Shown: positions 33,875-34,257 of the stretch, piece after piece | Position numbering within the stretch: position 1 is the stretch's first letter | Layout: every line of letters starts with the position of its first letter | DNA from: Planctomycetota bacterium | GTDB lineage: Bacteria > Planctomycetota > UBA1135 > UBA2386 | Assembly: GCA_020425925.1 (NCBI GenBank) | Contig: JAGQRB010000380.1 | Location: 1-34,257, forward strand | DNA: 34,257 nt | Direction: 5' to 3' | Program-made: the position numbers and the translations under genes | The notes under the pieces: model-generated | What the model saw: only the letters and a program-made list of their open reading frames with translations | What the model was told of the DNA's origin: nothing | The model's database searches: none

Positions 33875-34257
33875 GCGCGGCGAACGACCTCGGGCCCGAG
33901 CCGGCGGGGCTGCTGGGGGCGGTCGCGCAGCGCATCTTCGGCGCCCGCGGCCGAGCCGAGCGCGCCCCGAACGATGCCGATCTCGGCCGATTCGCCGGCG
34001 AGGTCGTCGGCGTGACGGGGGCCGGCGGCTCGGTCGGCGCACGGCTCGTCGCGGCGTTGCTGGCGGCCTCGCCCGCGACGCGAGTCGTCGCGTTCGATCA
34101 GGACGACACCGCGTTGCAGCGGGTGGCGCGGGCCGTCGACTCGCCCCGCCTGCTACCGTGGCTCGGCAACGTGCGCGATCCGCGTGCGGTCGGCTCGGCG
34201 TTCGCGGCGCACCGACCGCAACTCGTCGTGCACTGTGCCGCCGTCAAGCACTCCGAC
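33871..34257 (+). CDS. CapD/FlaA1-like nucleotide-sugar dehydratase/epimerase, 3' end missing
   Basis: 129 codons visible before the window ends. GTG at 33871 overlaps the glycosyltransferase stop. After ~45 polar residues comes the Rossmann dinucleotide-binding motif VTGAGGSVGARL, then the strand VVAFDQDD (acidic residues for the adenosine ribose), GNVRDP, and LVVHCAAVKHSD, close to the HAAA-KH motif of polysaccharide-biosynthesis dehydratases such as CapD, WbpM and FlaA1. Known members convert UDP-GlcNAc by 4,6-dehydration or epimerisation. No N-terminal membrane region is visible, so it resembles the short soluble forms. The catalytic Tyr/Lys region is beyond the edge. Confidence 0.85.
   Translation, partial: MSAANDLGPEPAGLLGAVAQRIFGARGRAERAPNDADLGRFAGEVVGVTGAGGSVGARLVAALLAASPATRVVAFDQDDTALQRVARAVDSPRLLPWLGNVRDPRAVGSAFAAHRPQLVVHCAAVKHSD

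Noticed and set aside
1..34257. rRNA, tRNA or phage genes
   Set aside because: None recognised on either strand by eye; a covariance-model scan would be needed to exclude small RNAs.

Overview
The window is very GC-rich bacterial DNA with dense, short-gapped genes on both strands. It is dominated by exported proteins of unknown or loosely known role. The style (many secreted beta-propeller and discoidin-like proteins, a recurrent C-terminal domain with a PN...L.G.....Q core, a choice-of-anchor I protein, a TMTC-like glycosyltransferase) points to a Planctomycetota-type bacterium. That assignment is inference from gene content; no rRNA or tRNA gene was seen.

Layout, left to right. 1-1329: 3' part of a propeller-repeat protein. 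1363-2978 (minus): a hipBA toxin-antitoxin pair with an inverted-repeat-rich control region to about 3127. 3204-6128 (plus): a lipoprotein-type dual-specificity phosphatase, a right-handed beta-helix protein and a Tat-exported metallophosphoesterase. 6211-10500: a 1429-residue fusion of an alpha/beta hydrolase and a propeller/FG-GAP region. 10501-10588: three consecutive hairpins between convergent genes. 10607-12022 (minus): an SdrD-B-like surface protein with a cysteine/asparagine repeat and a very basic tail. 12263-13454 (minus): a membrane-anchored TIR-domain protein coupled to a GIY-YIG protein, preceded by what looks like the last codons of a histidine kinase.

13721-25119 looks like a glycan-processing region. 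It holds a tandem duplication of an exported protein of about 807 residues (three beta-sandwich repeats plus a barrel-like domain), a DUF6259-like exported hydrolase, and a sialate-O-acetylesterase-like SGNH protein. Between the last two lie a truncated exported ORF and a minus-strand propeller protein. 25129-26820 (minus) is a TMTC-like membrane glycosyltransferase with TPRs. 27112-28992 encodes a choice-of-anchor I protein. 29005-32760 (minus) holds two exported proteins, one of which seems to have lost its start codon. From 32963 to the right edge a GT2 glycosyltransferase and a CapD/FlaA1-like nucleotide-sugar enzyme begin a surface-polysaccharide operon.

Two features tie the window together. 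Eleven of the twelve recognisable signal peptides have Gln directly after the predicted cleavage Ala. Six proteins share the same C-terminal domain. Together they suggest a common export and surface-display route for a set of glycan-binding and glycan-cleaving proteins. The HipBA and TIR/GIY-YIG modules are the only defence or stress-type elements.
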